From: Alkalibacterium sp049389645
GTDB taxonomy: Bacteria; Bacillota; Bacilli; Lactobacillales; Carnobacteriaceae_A
DNA length: 64,000 nt
Direction of reading: 5' to 3'
Assembly: GCF_049389645.1 (NCBI RefSeq)
Contig: NZ_CP186540.1
Coordinates: 1,736,001 to 1,800,000 of the forward strand
The notes under the pieces were generated by a model. The model was not told where the DNA came from. It did not search any database and worked only from the letters and a program-made list of their open reading frames with translations. Position 1 is the stretch's first letter. Every line of letters begins with the position of its first letter. The position numbers and the translations under genes were made by a program. Below, piece after piece: positions 1 to 8,337 of this stretch.

Positions 1-51
1 ATAACTATGATTAGTATATAAAGTAAATAACTTTGTTAGGTGGTTTAAATA

Positions 52-375
52 ATGGATGAATTAATAACGCTGACTGATAGGAAAGAGTTGGAAAAATTAA
101 GTGATGAAATAGAATGTTTATATAAACAAGGTGATTATGAGTTATGTGAAAAAATGATAAGACAAGCAATAGGAAAATACCCACACGCTCCACATCCACA
201 TAATTTATTCGGTATTCTGTTAGAAAATTCAGGTAATAAAGTTGCTGCTATGAACCATTATAGAGCTTCTATTGCTCTCGAACCGAGCTATAAACCAGCT
301 AGATGCAATTTGTATAGGTATGGTGACATGAGTAACCGAAATACAATACCGACATTTTCCGATAAAGAATGTTGA
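52..375 (+). CDS. Small TPR-repeat protein
   Basis: A 107-residue soluble protein with no signal peptide or membrane segment. Residues about 20-90 read as two tetratricopeptide-like helical hairpins: a Y-x-x-G-x-Y pattern near residues 24-30 and an A-x-x-x-Y-x-x-x-I-x-L-x-P block near 66-79. TPR proteins are protein-protein adaptors; no catalytic residues are visible. The ATG follows an AGGTGG ribosome site at 38-43. It lies 25 bp upstream of the RCK/TrkH genes on the same strand and is probably co-transcribed with them. A role in assembling or regulating the potassium transporter is only inferred from position. The promoter may lie left of the window. Confidence 0.7.
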   Translation: MDELITLTDRKELEKLSDEIECLYKQGDYELCEKMIRQAIGKYPHAPHPHNLFGILLENSGNKVAAMNHYRASIALEPSYKPARCNLYRYGDMSNRNTIPTFSDKEC

Positions 376-400
376 AGAATTGAAATAGGAGGAAAAAATA

Positions 401-841
401 ATGGGGATTTTTAATAAAAAAGAACAATATACATTAATCATAGGTTCAGGTAGACTGGGTGCCAGTTTAGCCAATGACTTATCAGATCGAGAAGAGAACG
501 TGATTGTTGTGGACGCTGATAAATCGTCATTTAGAAAACTATCTCCCTCTTTTGGAGGCTTAACTGTGACAGGAGACGGGACCGATTTAAATATTTTAAA
601 AGAGGCTCAAATTGAAAAGGCAGATGTGGTGATTGTTGTGACTGATAATGACAACAGCAACATTATGATATCTCAAATAGCCAAAATTATTTTTAAAAAG
701 GATAAAGTTATATCTCGATTATATGATCCTGACAGAAAGAGTGTTTATGAAGGTTTTGATATCGATCTAATTTATCCGGCAATATTATCGGTCAATGAGA
801 TAAACCGGCTTTTAAAAGTTAAAAATAGTGAGGGGAATTAA
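401..841 (+). CDS. RCK N-domain (TrkA-N) protein, potassium uptake
   Basis: 146 residues, a single Rossmann-type RCK_N domain. The nucleotide-binding glycine motif GSGRLG is at residues 15-20, with an acidic residue ending strand 2 (VVDAD) and a GDGTD motif near residue 60. Such subunits bind NAD(H) or ATP/ADP and gate Trk/Ktr potassium channels from the cytosolic side. Unlike most TrkA/KtrA proteins (about 220 residues) it has no C-terminal RCK_C (TrkA_C) domain. The next gene supplies one, so the two probably form a mixed gating ring. AGGAGG at 387-392 supports the start. Operon with the flanking genes. Confidence 0.85.
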   Translation: MGIFNKKEQYTLIIGSGRLGASLANDLSDREENVIVVDADKSSFRKLSPSFGGLTVTGDGTDLNILKEAQIEKADVVIVVTDNDNSNIMISQIAKIIFKKDKVISRLYDPDRKSVYEGFDIDLIYPAILSVNEINRLLKVKNSEGN

Positions 842-843
842 AG

Positions 844-1509
844 ATGAAAAAACATATACTACTCATTGGTGGATTTAATAAAACGTTAGCTTTGAGCCAA
901 TCTTTAATAAAAAAAGGGTATCAGGTAACAGTAATAAACAACAATTATGATGATTGTCAAAAGTTAGCCGAAGTAAGTAAAGTGAATGTGATATTTGGAG
1001 ATGGGACAAAACCATTTATTCTGGAAGAAGCTAAGATAAATACAGTAGATATAGCTATTGCTTTAACACAAAAAGATGCCATAAACCTGGTCATTTGCGA
1101 ACTATGCAAGAAAAAATATAAAGTTAAAAAGACTGTGACACTTATCGATGATCCCAAAAAAATAAACTTCTTTTATGAAATGGGTGTTGATTCTGTAGTG
1201 TCAGCAATCAAAGCAATTACAAATATTATTGAGCAACAAGCGTTGTTAGATGATATCACAACGGTTATTCCTGTTGCGAAGGGTCAAATAAGTATCACTG
1301 AAGTACCTATTCCAGAAAAAGCCAAAGCAGTTGGTAAGAAGTTATGGGAAATTGACTTACCTAAGGAGGTCATTATAGGTACTATTATTCGGGATGGAGA
1401 AGGATTAGTTCCTAGAGGAGATACACGGATAAAAGCTGGGGATGAACTGATTTTGATTTCATCAGACAAACAGGATAAAGCGATTAGACAATTGACGGGT
1501 GATTTATAA
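844..1509 (+). CDS. TrkA/KtrA-type RCK regulator (RCK_N + RCK_C)
   Basis: 221 residues. Residues 1-125 form an RCK_N Rossmann fold and about 135-221 an RCK_C domain (the segment with IPEKAKAVGKKLWEIDLP and a closing GDELILISS). The glycine-rich loop reads LIGGFNKTLA, so the canonical GxGxxG is degraded, whereas the preceding short subunit keeps it. The product should sit on the TrkH channel and control potassium flux. It begins 2 bp after the preceding stop and its end touches the trkH start, so translation is tightly coupled. Assignment to Trk versus Ktr is not settled by sequence alone. Confidence 0.88.
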   Translation: MKKHILLIGGFNKTLALSQSLIKKGYQVTVINNNYDDCQKLAEVSKVNVIFGDGTKPFILEEAKINTVDIAIALTQKDAINLVICELCKKKYKVKKTVTLIDDPKKINFFYEMGVDSVVSAIKAITNIIEQQALLDDITTVIPVAKGQISITEVPIPEKAKAVGKKLWEIDLPKEVIIGTIIRDGEGLVPRGDTRIKAGDELILISSDKQDKAIRQLTGDL

Positions 1510-1510
1510 A

Positions 1511-2986
1511 ATGGAAAATAAATTGAAAGAACTCAATAATATCGGTAAATTAATGATATTGATTGGTTTATTAGTAGCAGTACCGATCGTATTGATACCT
1601 TTTTATCCGAATGATATTCAGTATTTTAGTGCGTTTGTCATCCCATCAAGTGTTTCCATTATTTTAGGGCTGATTATTGGTATCGTATTCCGAAAGAATA
1701 ATGATGAAGTCAAATTTCAATATACTTCACAGGATGGCAGTCTTACCGTGTTATTTGCCTGGTTTTATGGATTTGTGTTAGGGGCGATTCCATTTGTACT
1801 GTCTGGACAATTAATGTTTTTACAAGGACTATATGAATCGGTGAGTGGTTGGACGACCACGGGGTTATCTGTTATGGATGTTACGGTCACTCCACCAATA
1901 TTTCTTTTTTATAGAAGTTTTATGCAGTTTTGTGGAGGACTCGGATTCATTATGATGATGATCATGATCATTCAAGGGAAAGATTCTATGAGTCTTTATA
2001 ATGCAGAAGGTCACCCAGATCGTTTAATGCCAAATATTAAGAAAACAGCACAAGTTATATTCAATATGTATAGTTTTTTTCTGATAGTTGGTACCGGGAC
2101 GTATATAATACTTGGTATGCCAGCATTAGACAGTTTGCTGCACACGATGTCTGCGCTCTCTACTGGGGGGTTCTCAACTCAACCAACTAGCATAGGAGCT
2201 TACCAAAGTGTAAGTATCGAAGCTTTCACTATATTATTGATGATAATTGGGACAACAAACTTCGCGGTATTATTGTTACTGACTAAAAGAAAATTCAGTC
2301 AGATTTTTAAAGTGAGTGAACTCCGATTTTTTGGAATCTTACTCCTAATATTTGTGCCGCTCATTACACTATCATTATCTTATGAATTATATCTTAGCCT
2401 AGGTGAGGGTTTTAGACACTCTATTTTTAATGTCGTATCCGCACTATCAACAACCGGCTTTTCGACATTAAGTTATGAAGGATGGCCAGCAGCAAGTATT
2501 GGAATGATGATAATTTTGATGGTGATAGGTGGTGGATTAGGTTCGACAGCCGGCGGAATCAAGTTAACTAGAGTGTATCTCATGATCCGTGTCCTTGGAT
2601 TTAATATTCATAAACGCTTATCATCTCGCCGAAGAGTCGATAGTTCATACTATTATTCTGCACAAGGTAATAGAAAAATTGACCAGGATTTGATTTCAGA
2701 TACCGTTGGATTCATTGCGCTCTATCTAATGATCTTATTTACTGGTGGAATATTAATAACATGGACATCTGGAGCAACACTCACTCAATCCGTATTTGAG
2801 TTCGCCTCCTCACTAGGTACGGTAGGACTGTCTATTGGTTTGACCGGACCTAATACAGATGGTGGAACACTTATAGTACAAATGTTTGGGATGATTCTTG
2901 GACGTCTGGAAATATTTATTATACTAATAGGTATATATTCGGGTGCCTCATCCATTAAATTTAAACTGCGTGAAGTATTACAGTGA
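1511..2986 (+). CDS. TrkH/KtrB-type potassium transporter
   Basis: About 491 residues, highly hydrophobic, with the repeated membrane-pore-membrane organisation of the TrkH/TrkG/KtrB family. Selectivity-filter-like glycines occur in SGWTTTGLSV, STGGFS, STTGFST and SSLGTVGLSIG, and a GGGLGSTAGGIK loop is present. It is the membrane pore through which potassium enters, gated by the two upstream RCK proteins. ATG at 1511 is preferred over the in-frame GTG at 1499 because the GGGTG just upstream then has normal spacing; the GTG would overlap the previous gene further. No terminator follows the stop. The next sequence is the decayed enolase tail. Confidence 0.9.
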   Translation: MENKLKELNNIGKLMILIGLLVAVPIVLIPFYPNDIQYFSAFVIPSSVSIILGLIIGIVFRKNNDEVKFQYTSQDGSLTVLFAWFYGFVLGAIPFVLSGQLMFLQGLYESVSGWTTTGLSVMDVTVTPPIFLFYRSFMQFCGGLGFIMMMIMIIQGKDSMSLYNAEGHPDRLMPNIKKTAQVIFNMYSFFLIVGTGTYIILGMPALDSLLHTMSALSTGGFSTQPTSIGAYQSVSIEAFTILLMIIGTTNFAVLLLLTKRKFSQIFKVSELRFFGILLLIFVPLITLSLSYELYLSLGEGFRHSIFNVVSALSTTGFSTLSYEGWPAASIGMMIILMVIGGGLGSTAGGIKLTRVYLMIRVLGFNIHKRLSSRRRVDSSYYYSAQGNRKIDQDLISDTVGFIALYLMILFTGGILITWTSGATLTQSVFEFASSLGTVGLSIGLTGPNTDGGTLIVQMFGMILGRLEIFIILIGIYSGASSIKFKLREVLQ

Positions 2987-3010
2987 AAATGACGAATGCT
3001 TGTATATTAA

Positions 3011-3091
3011 TCACTAAGAATCGAACACCAAGAAGGTGACGCAGCGGTTTACGAAGGCATGCAAGCTTTCTATAACTTAGCTAACAAATAA
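3011..3091 (+). pseudogene. eno: Remnant of the 3' end of enolase (eno)
   Basis: After an in-frame stop at 3008-3010, 26 codons read SLRIEHQEGDAAVYEGMQ, then AFYNLANK and a stop. This resembles the enolase C-terminus (LLRIEDQLG...VAxYxGLxSFYNLKK in known enolases). The rest of eno is absent here. In many Firmicutes eno directly precedes secG, the next real gene, so this looks like the original eno tail with its terminator left behind after the Trk cassette was inserted or eno was displaced. A functional eno should exist elsewhere, possibly just left of the window. Confidence 0.7.
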
Positions 3092-3107
3092 TTCTTAATT
3101 GAATAGG

Positions 3108-3147
3108 AGCTCTCATGCCAGATGTATCTGGCATGAGAGCTTTTTTT
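3108..3147 (+). terminator. Rho-independent terminator (eno-tail terminator)
   Basis: A perfect 15-bp stem (AGCTCTCATGCCAGA with its complement), loop TGTA, followed by seven T. It sits 16 bp after the enolase remnant and now probably ends the Trk operon transcript. Confidence 0.9.
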
Positions 3148-3820
3148 GTTTTTGAAATGATGAAACTGACCCATATAGGTCAGTTTCTACGTTCTTGAAT
3201 GATAAAAAGAGGCAAGTATTTCTGAAACTAAGTGTAGCTATTATTGAAATCTTTTTTTGATGCGCTAAATGGGTTAACAAGGGTCTTATAAGTACCGACT
3301 CGGTGCTTGTTAATATTGGGTAGTCAGTACGGTGCTTTTTAGTGGTCACTCGAAGACCGAAAGTATTTGAGCTGGCAGTATTGGGGTCAACTAGTGACTA
3401 CTCAGACCTATGTGTTACACGAGCTAGCGCTTTTAGACCTCGGTAGTGACCGCTCACATAAGGGGAGATCTGGAGTAGGAAGTACAGCACCCTTGTAGTG
3501 ACCGCTCGCTAAACACTGACCTGTCGGGTGGTCACTATAAGGGGCTATAAGTGACCAGCCAGTATTCGTTGCCTTCTGAGTGGACGCTCTCAGACTAATA
3601 AAGTCCAACTCTCATAGCTAGACTCGTTCAGTGGTCACTAAATATTACCCGAGGTATCACTCAATAAAAAACTATTACTCAGTAGGCACCAATTCTTAAA
3701 TATGAATTTCACTTACAGCTGACATCATATTCATTAAAATATTAAATCACTTGATTCTCATGTTTTTAAGCAAGGATGAAAAATAGTTATCGAATAAAAC
3801 TGGAAATAATCTCGTACTTG
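3148..3820. repeat. Gene-free stretch with dispersed GTGACC/GGTCAC motifs
   Basis: About 670 bp with no convincing gene; short minus-strand open frames here lack ribosome sites and any family resemblance. From about 3330 to 3650 the motif GTGACC or its complement GGTCAC recurs with similar flanks (TAGTGACCGCTC twice, GGTCACTATAAGG, GTGGTCACTAAAT). Several copies pair as imperfect hairpins, for example about 3526-3558. An inverted repeat GAAACTGACC / GGTCAGTTTC lies near 3162-3188. The motif resembles those near 13.3 and 42.7 kb. Function unknown. Confidence 0.5.
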
Positions 3821-3829
3821 TGCTATATT
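3821..3829 (+). promoter_or_regulatory. Extended -10 promoter of secG
   Basis: TG-C-TATATT, an extended -10 element, with only a weak -35 (TGGAAA at 3801-3806). Transcription would start near 3836, about 30 bp before the secG ATG. Confidence 0.5.
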
Positions 3830-3865
3830 ATACCGTAGGAGAACTGTAGAAGGAGGTTACGTTTT

Positions 3866-4096
3866 ATGTACGATATTTTACTTGCTATTATGCTTGGATT
3901 ATCTGTATTCATTATCATTGTTATTGCTATGCAGCCAACAAAAACACAAAGTGCATCGAATGCGTTTATGGGCGGCGCAAGCCAATTATTCGGAAAACAA
4001 AAAGCACGTGGATTTGAAGCGGTGCTTATTAAAACGACCATTGTGAGTTTGATACTCTTTTTCGTTTTGACTTTAACCTTAAGCCAATTATTCTAA
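3866..4096 (+). CDS. secG: Preprotein translocase subunit SecG
   Basis: 76 residues with two membrane segments (about 3-23 and 54-74). They are joined by a loop with the SecG hallmark GGASQLFGKQKARGFE, which resembles the conserved G-x-x-x-x-F-G region. SecG is the small accessory subunit of the SecYEG channel and helps the SecA motor cycle. The ATG follows a strong AAGGAGG at 3851-3857. The order secG - carboxylesterase - rnr - smpB is conserved in Firmicutes. A long hairpin follows, so the esterase probably has its own promoter. Confidence 0.95.
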   Translation: MYDILLAIMLGLSVFIIIVIAMQPTKTQSASNAFMGGASQLFGKQKARGFEAVLIKTTIVSLILFFVLTLTLSQLF

Positions 4097-4113
4097 ACTA
4101 TAAATGACTAGGT

Positions 4114-4183
4114 AGTACTCTTGTTGATCTTTAACTCACACGGGCGAAAGCTTTTGTAGTGAAGAATCCAGGAGTACTTTTTT
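4114..4183 (+). terminator. Probable terminator after secG
   Basis: AGTACTC (4114-4120) pairs with GAGTACT (4172-4178) followed by a T-run. The roughly 50-nt interior may fold further. The long loop makes this weaker than the other terminators in the window. Confidence 0.45.
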
Positions 4184-4273
4184 GTTTCGAGATAAAATAT
4201 GAACGGTGTTTCGGTATAAAAGCGTCCCGATTTAAGGTAAAATGGAGGAGAGACTGAAGGAGGATTTTTATAA

Positions 4274-5026
4274 ATGCGTAATCAATCACTATTATATGAA
4301 AGTGGGAAACGTGCAGTCATCTTGTTCCATGCTTTTACAAGCACGCCAAAAGATGTTTTAAGTTTGGCACGAGCATTAGAGCGAGCTGATTATACCGTTT
4401 ACGCTCCAGTCTTTTCTGGACACGGCACTGGAGATTTGGACGACTTATTCGACTACAAGATCGAAGACTGGATGAAAGATGGCGAAGAAGCGGTAACTTT
4501 TCTTAAAAGCAAAGGATACAAAGAAATTGCTGTCTTTGGACTCTCTTTGGGTGGGGTCGTCGCGACCCATTTACTCTTAAATGAAGAGTCTATTATCGGC
4601 GGTGGAACATTTTCTGCACCGGTAGTAACGAAATATGACACCAATGTCCCTGATAGTTTCTTGCCATGGTATAAGAATGTGAAGCGAGAAGAAGGCTATG
4701 GCCCAGAGAAGCTCGCCGATTTAATGACTAAAGCGGAAGTGCAGCTAAAAGAAATGTTTACAGATTTAACTGAACATGTTGCTACTATGGAAACAGAGTA
4801 CGCATCACTGAATAAAAAAATATTTATTGCGCAAGGTGGCAAAGATGAACTCATCGAACCGGACACTGCACGGCTGTTTAGAGAAGCACTGAGTCAGGCC
4901 GAAGTGTCAACGCAATTGTATGAAGAAGGACAACACGTTATAACAACAGGAAGTGTAGGAAAAGAATTGCAGACGCATGTCTTGACATTCTTATCCTCAC
5001 TTGACTGGAATGGAGGAAAAGAATGA
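4274..5026 (+). CDS. est: Carboxylesterase (Est30/YvaK family)
   Basis: 250 residues, a cytosolic alpha/beta hydrolase. The nucleophile elbow GLSLGG lies near residues 96-101, the acid is probably in the KDELIEP segment near 196-202, and the histidine is in GQHVITTG near 219-226. Relatives such as Geobacillus Est30 hydrolyse short-chain esters; the physiological substrate is unknown. AAGGAGG lies a few bases before the ATG. Its last bases overlap the rnr start (ATGA), the classic coupling seen at this conserved locus. Confidence 0.9.
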   Translation: MRNQSLLYESGKRAVILFHAFTSTPKDVLSLARALERADYTVYAPVFSGHGTGDLDDLFDYKIEDWMKDGEEAVTFLKSKGYKEIAVFGLSLGGVVATHLLLNEESIIGGGTFSAPVVTKYDTNVPDSFLPWYKNVKREEGYGPEKLADLMTKAEVQLKEMFTDLTEHVATMETEYASLNKKIFIAQGGKDELIEPDTARLFREALSQAEVSTQLYEEGQHVITTGSVGKELQTHVLTFLSSLDWNGGKE

Positions 5027-7347
5027 GTAAGGAAAAAGAAAGCAATTTAAAAAAAGACATACTTGAATACATGAAAGAACAAGATGAAAAAGCCATGGAA
5101 GTTAACGAAATCAGTGAAGGTTTGAACCTTTCTGGAGCGGATGACTTTAGAAAAGTGGTTAAAGCTATTGCAGAATTGGAAAGAGAAGATAAGGTTGTCC
5201 TTCTACAAAATGGACAGTTCAGATTGAAAGCAGCCGCAGCATCCATGACTGGCCGGTTTAGTGGCACTGACCGTGGATTCGGCTTTGTAACGATCGAAGA
5301 ATATGAGCAGGATATCTTTATTCCGCCAAACGATACCTTATCAGCCTTGAATGGAGATACCGTTAAAGTTGTAGTGACTCAAGAAGCCATGGCATGGAAA
5401 GATAAAGGCCCCGCAGGTAGAATCATCGAAGTCATTGAACGCGGTACAGAACACATCTTTGGTGAATTTCATGCTTATAATGATGAAGAAGTAAAAGAGA
5501 AAAACCTCTATGGTTACGTGAAGCCTAAAAATCAGAAAATGCCTGATTTGATGGTCCAAATTGAAACTGAAGGGATCCGTCCTGTCGAAGGAAGTATCGT
5601 TCAAGTTGAAATAACAGACTTTGCACACAATGGTGAAATGAATCATTTAAGCGGTATTGTATCTAAAACACTCGGACACAAAGATGAACCGGGTATTGAA
5701 ATCTTGACCGTGGTCCATAAATATGATATTCCAAGTGAATTTCCGAAAGAAGTACTAGATGAAGCAGAATCCGTTCCAGATATGATAGATGAAGAAGATA
5801 TCAAAGGACGTACCGATTTGCGCGACGAAATGATTATTACCATCGATGGTGCAGATGCGAAGGATTTAGACGATGCGATACAAGTGAAACGCCTGGATAA
5901 TGGCAATTACTATTTAGGAGTCCATATTGCGGATGTCAGCCATTACGTCACGGAAAACAGCGCAATGGATGTCGAAGCCTTGAATCGCGGAACGAGTGTG
6001 TATTTGACCGACCGTGTCATTCCGATGATACCTCAGCGCTTATCCAATGGTATCTGTTCGCTTAATCCGAACGTAGACCGACTAACGTTAAGTTGTGAAA
6101 TGGAAATCGACAAAGCCGGTCAAATAGTGGATTATACCGTTTCATCAAGTGTCATTAATTCCAAATACCGTATGACCTATAAAGGGGTCAACGGGATTTT
6201 AGATGATGATGATCAGGAACTTAAACAGGAATACAGTGAGATCCTTGAGATGCTTGAAGAAATGCGAACACTGCACAATATATTATTGGAAAAACGTGAA
6301 GCACGTGGATCGATAGACTTTGATACACGTGAAGCGAAAATTGAAGTTGATCCTACAGGTTTCCCTGTGGATATCATACTCAGAGAAACAGGTGTGGGTG
6401 AACGACTCATTGAATCGTTCATGCTGTCTGCAAACGAAACAGTATCTGAACATTTCGCTAAACAAGATTTACCGATATTGTATCGTATACATGATAAACC
6501 CGATGAAGGAAAAATGCAGCGCTTCATAGAATTTGTGTCAAGCTTTGGCATTAAAGTCAACGGTCTAAAAGAATCAATTACTCCAAAAAAATTGCAAGAT
6601 ATATTAGATGAAGTAGACGGTAAGCCGGAAGCCGGCGTCATCAGCATGCTGTTGCTTCGTTCGATGCAACAAGCGAAATACGATGTTGTTCCGATTGGAC
6701 ACTATGGCTTGGCTGCAGAGTACTATTCTCACTTTACGTCGCCGATCAGACGTTACCCTGACTTGATCCTGCATCGACTCATTCATTATTATGAAGATGA
6801 AGGAACAGGCCAGAAAGCGAAAGACCGCTGGAACGCTCTCTTACCAGAAATTGCTGAACGCAGTTCGATTACAGAACGTCGCGCAGTAAGTGCCGAACGT
6901 GAAACGGATGAAATGAAAAAAGCCGAGTATATGTCTACTAAAATTGGTGAAAAATTCGAAGGCGTAATCACGTCAGTTACAGGCTTTGGCTTGTTCGTTC
7001 AGTTAGAAAACTCTGTTGAAGGACTCGTTCACATTTCCAACATGAAGGATGATTATTATGAATTTAACGAGCGCGAGCTCTTGCTCGTCGGTCAGCGATC
7101 AGGTAATACCTTTAGAATCGGAAAAACAATTGAAATCATCGTAACAAAAGCCGATAAAGAATCTTATGATATCGACTTTGAATTAGTCGAAGACGAAGAA
7201 GCAAAAGAAAAACGCATCAAAGATAACATAGCGAGAAGAGCACGCAACAAAGACAAAGGTGACAAGAAGAAACGTTTTAGAAAAGGGAAATCTAAAGATG
7301 ACAAAGATAACAAGGGACGTCATAAAGCGAAAAAACCCAATAAATAA
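5023..7347 (+). CDS. rnr: Ribonuclease R
   Basis: 774 residues, a 3'-5' exoribonuclease that degrades structured RNA and, with tmRNA-SmpB, clears non-stop mRNAs. Domain order: winged-helix-like N-terminus (1-70), cold-shock OB folds (about 75-230) and the RNB catalytic domain (about 255-580) with the metal-binding aspartates in DGADAKDLDDA near 275-285. An S1 domain follows (about 641-725, GEKFEGVITSVTGFGLFVQ), then a lysine-rich tail (about 735-774) typical of RNase R. The start overlaps the esterase stop by 4 bp. smpB follows 14 bp after the stop. Confidence 0.97.
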   Translation: MSKEKESNLKKDILEYMKEQDEKAMEVNEISEGLNLSGADDFRKVVKAIAELEREDKVVLLQNGQFRLKAAAASMTGRFSGTDRGFGFVTIEEYEQDIFIPPNDTLSALNGDTVKVVVTQEAMAWKDKGPAGRIIEVIERGTEHIFGEFHAYNDEEVKEKNLYGYVKPKNQKMPDLMVQIETEGIRPVEGSIVQVEITDFAHNGEMNHLSGIVSKTLGHKDEPGIEILTVVHKYDIPSEFPKEVLDEAESVPDMIDEEDIKGRTDLRDEMIITIDGADAKDLDDAIQVKRLDNGNYYLGVHIADVSHYVTENSAMDVEALNRGTSVYLTDRVIPMIPQRLSNGICSLNPNVDRLTLSCEMEIDKAGQIVDYTVSSSVINSKYRMTYKGVNGILDDDDQELKQEYSEILEMLEEMRTLHNILLEKREARGSIDFDTREAKIEVDPTGFPVDIILRETGVGERLIESFMLSANETVSEHFAKQDLPILYRIHDKPDEGKMQRFIEFVSSFGIKVNGLKESITPKKLQDILDEVDGKPEAGVISMLLLRSMQQAKYDVVPIGHYGLAAEYYSHFTSPIRRYPDLILHRLIHYYEDEGTGQKAKDRWNALLPEIAERSSITERRAVSAERETDEMKKAEYMSTKIGEKFEGVITSVTGFGLFVQLENSVEGLVHISNMKDDYYEFNERELLLVGQRSGNTFRIGKTIEIIVTKADKESYDIDFELVEDEEAKEKRIKDNIARRARNKDKGDKKKRFRKGKSKDDKDNKGRHKAKKPNK

Positions 7348-7361
7348 AAGGGAGGAACCTT

Positions 7362-7826
7362 ATGCCAAAAGGAGAAGGCAAGCTGATTGCTCAAAATAGG
7401 AAAGCACGGTACGAATATTCTATTCTTGATACGGTTGAAGCGGGCATCGTCTTGCAGGGAACCGAAATCAAATCGATTCGAGCCGGCCGGATCAATCTGA
7501 AAGATGGCTATGCGAGTATTCGTAATGGTGAAATATTTTTATATAATGTGCATATCGCTCCGTTTGAGCAAGGTAATCAGTTTAATCATGACCCAGTACG
7601 CATACGTAAACTGCTTATGAAGAAAAAGCAGATCGATAAACTTGCCGGTGAAGTGAAACAAGGTGGCGTAACGTTGATCCCTTTGAAAGTGTATATCAAG
7701 AACGGTTTTGCCAAAGTTCTCATTGGTTTAGCCAAAGGGAAGAAACAATACGATAAACGTGAATCGTTGAAACGTCGCGATCAGGACCGTGATCTAAGAC
7801 GATCTGTCAAAGACAACTATCAATAG
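7362..7826 (+). CDS. smpB: SsrA-binding protein SmpB
   Basis: 154 residues, full family length. The OB-fold core carries the GTEIKSIR motif near residues 30-37 and FLYNVHIAPFEQGNQFNHDP, and the basic C-terminal tail (KGKKQYDKRESLKRRDQDRD) enters the mRNA channel. SmpB delivers alanyl-tmRNA to stalled ribosomes; the tmRNA gene lies 3.7 kb downstream. The start follows GGGAGG. It is the last gene of the est-rnr-smpB unit and is followed by a strong terminator. Confidence 0.97.
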   Translation: MPKGEGKLIAQNRKARYEYSILDTVEAGIVLQGTEIKSIRAGRINLKDGYASIRNGEIFLYNVHIAPFEQGNQFNHDPVRIRKLLMKKKQIDKLAGEVKQGGVTLIPLKVYIKNGFAKVLIGLAKGKKQYDKRESLKRRDQDRDLRRSVKDNYQ

Positions 7827-7831
7827 GGAAA

Positions 7832-7859
7832 AAACTGGGACTACTGTCCCAGTTTTTTT
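7832..7859 (+). terminator. Rho-independent terminator after smpB
   Basis: Perfect 10-bp stem AAACTGGGAC / GTCCCAGTTT with a TACT loop, then a T-run. Confidence 0.92.
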
Positions 7860-7899
7860 GTTGATAGAAAACCTTGGTTTAATAAGAATATCGGTAAAG

Positions 7900-8165
7900 T
7901 TTGAGAGGGATTCGGTAAGTACAGAATGAATTTTGTTCTCTAGATGTCGAAGTCAGCCTAGTTCGTCACTTTGAGAGCGTGAATTTCAGCCTAGTTACCG
8001 AATATCAGGCATGTTCGGTAACTAGGCTGGGAAAAGATTTCTGTAATTGCCAAACATGTCCTCATTCGGTTGTTTCAACCACATAAACAGTTTCAAAGTG
8101 TCGAATGAGGTACACCTTCGGTAAGTAGAGAGAGACCTCTCGATACAAACGACCGAATGAGTTCA
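7900..8165. repeat. Gene-free stretch with ACCGAAT motifs and a perfect 16-bp inverted repeat
   Basis: No gene between smpB and 8338. ATTCGGT or its complement ACCGAAT (or the core TTCGGTAA) recurs about six times near 7910, 7998, 8014, 8064, 8118 and 8150. The centre is a perfect inverted repeat: CAGCCTAGTTACCGAA at 7987-8002 and its exact complement at 8014-8029, with an 11-nt loop and no T-run, so it is not a standard terminator. CCTCATTCG near 8055 pairs with CGAATGAGG near 8101. Function unknown. Confidence 0.6.
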
Positions 8166-8292
8166 ATCGAAACTGTATTTCTGACTTTAATCAAGGGTAT
8201 TCTTTTAAACTTGAAAAAAAACAAAATGCTATTTATAATAGACGAAACGCTTTTTAAAAATTGACTATTTCATCGCTAAACATCCCGGATTT

Positions 8293-8301
8293 TGTTAGAA
8301 T
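8293..8301 (+). promoter_or_regulatory. Extended -10 promoter of the phosphatase gene
   Basis: TG-T-TAGAAT with no good -35. A predicted start near 8308 leaves a 30-nt leader. Confidence 0.4.
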
Positions 8302-8337
8302 GAAAGAAGAAGCAGATGAATGAAGGAGAGGAATTAA

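Noticed and set aside
3408..3608. 66-codon minus-strand open frame
   Set aside because: It runs across the GTGACC motif cluster, has no ribosome site and no recognisable family.
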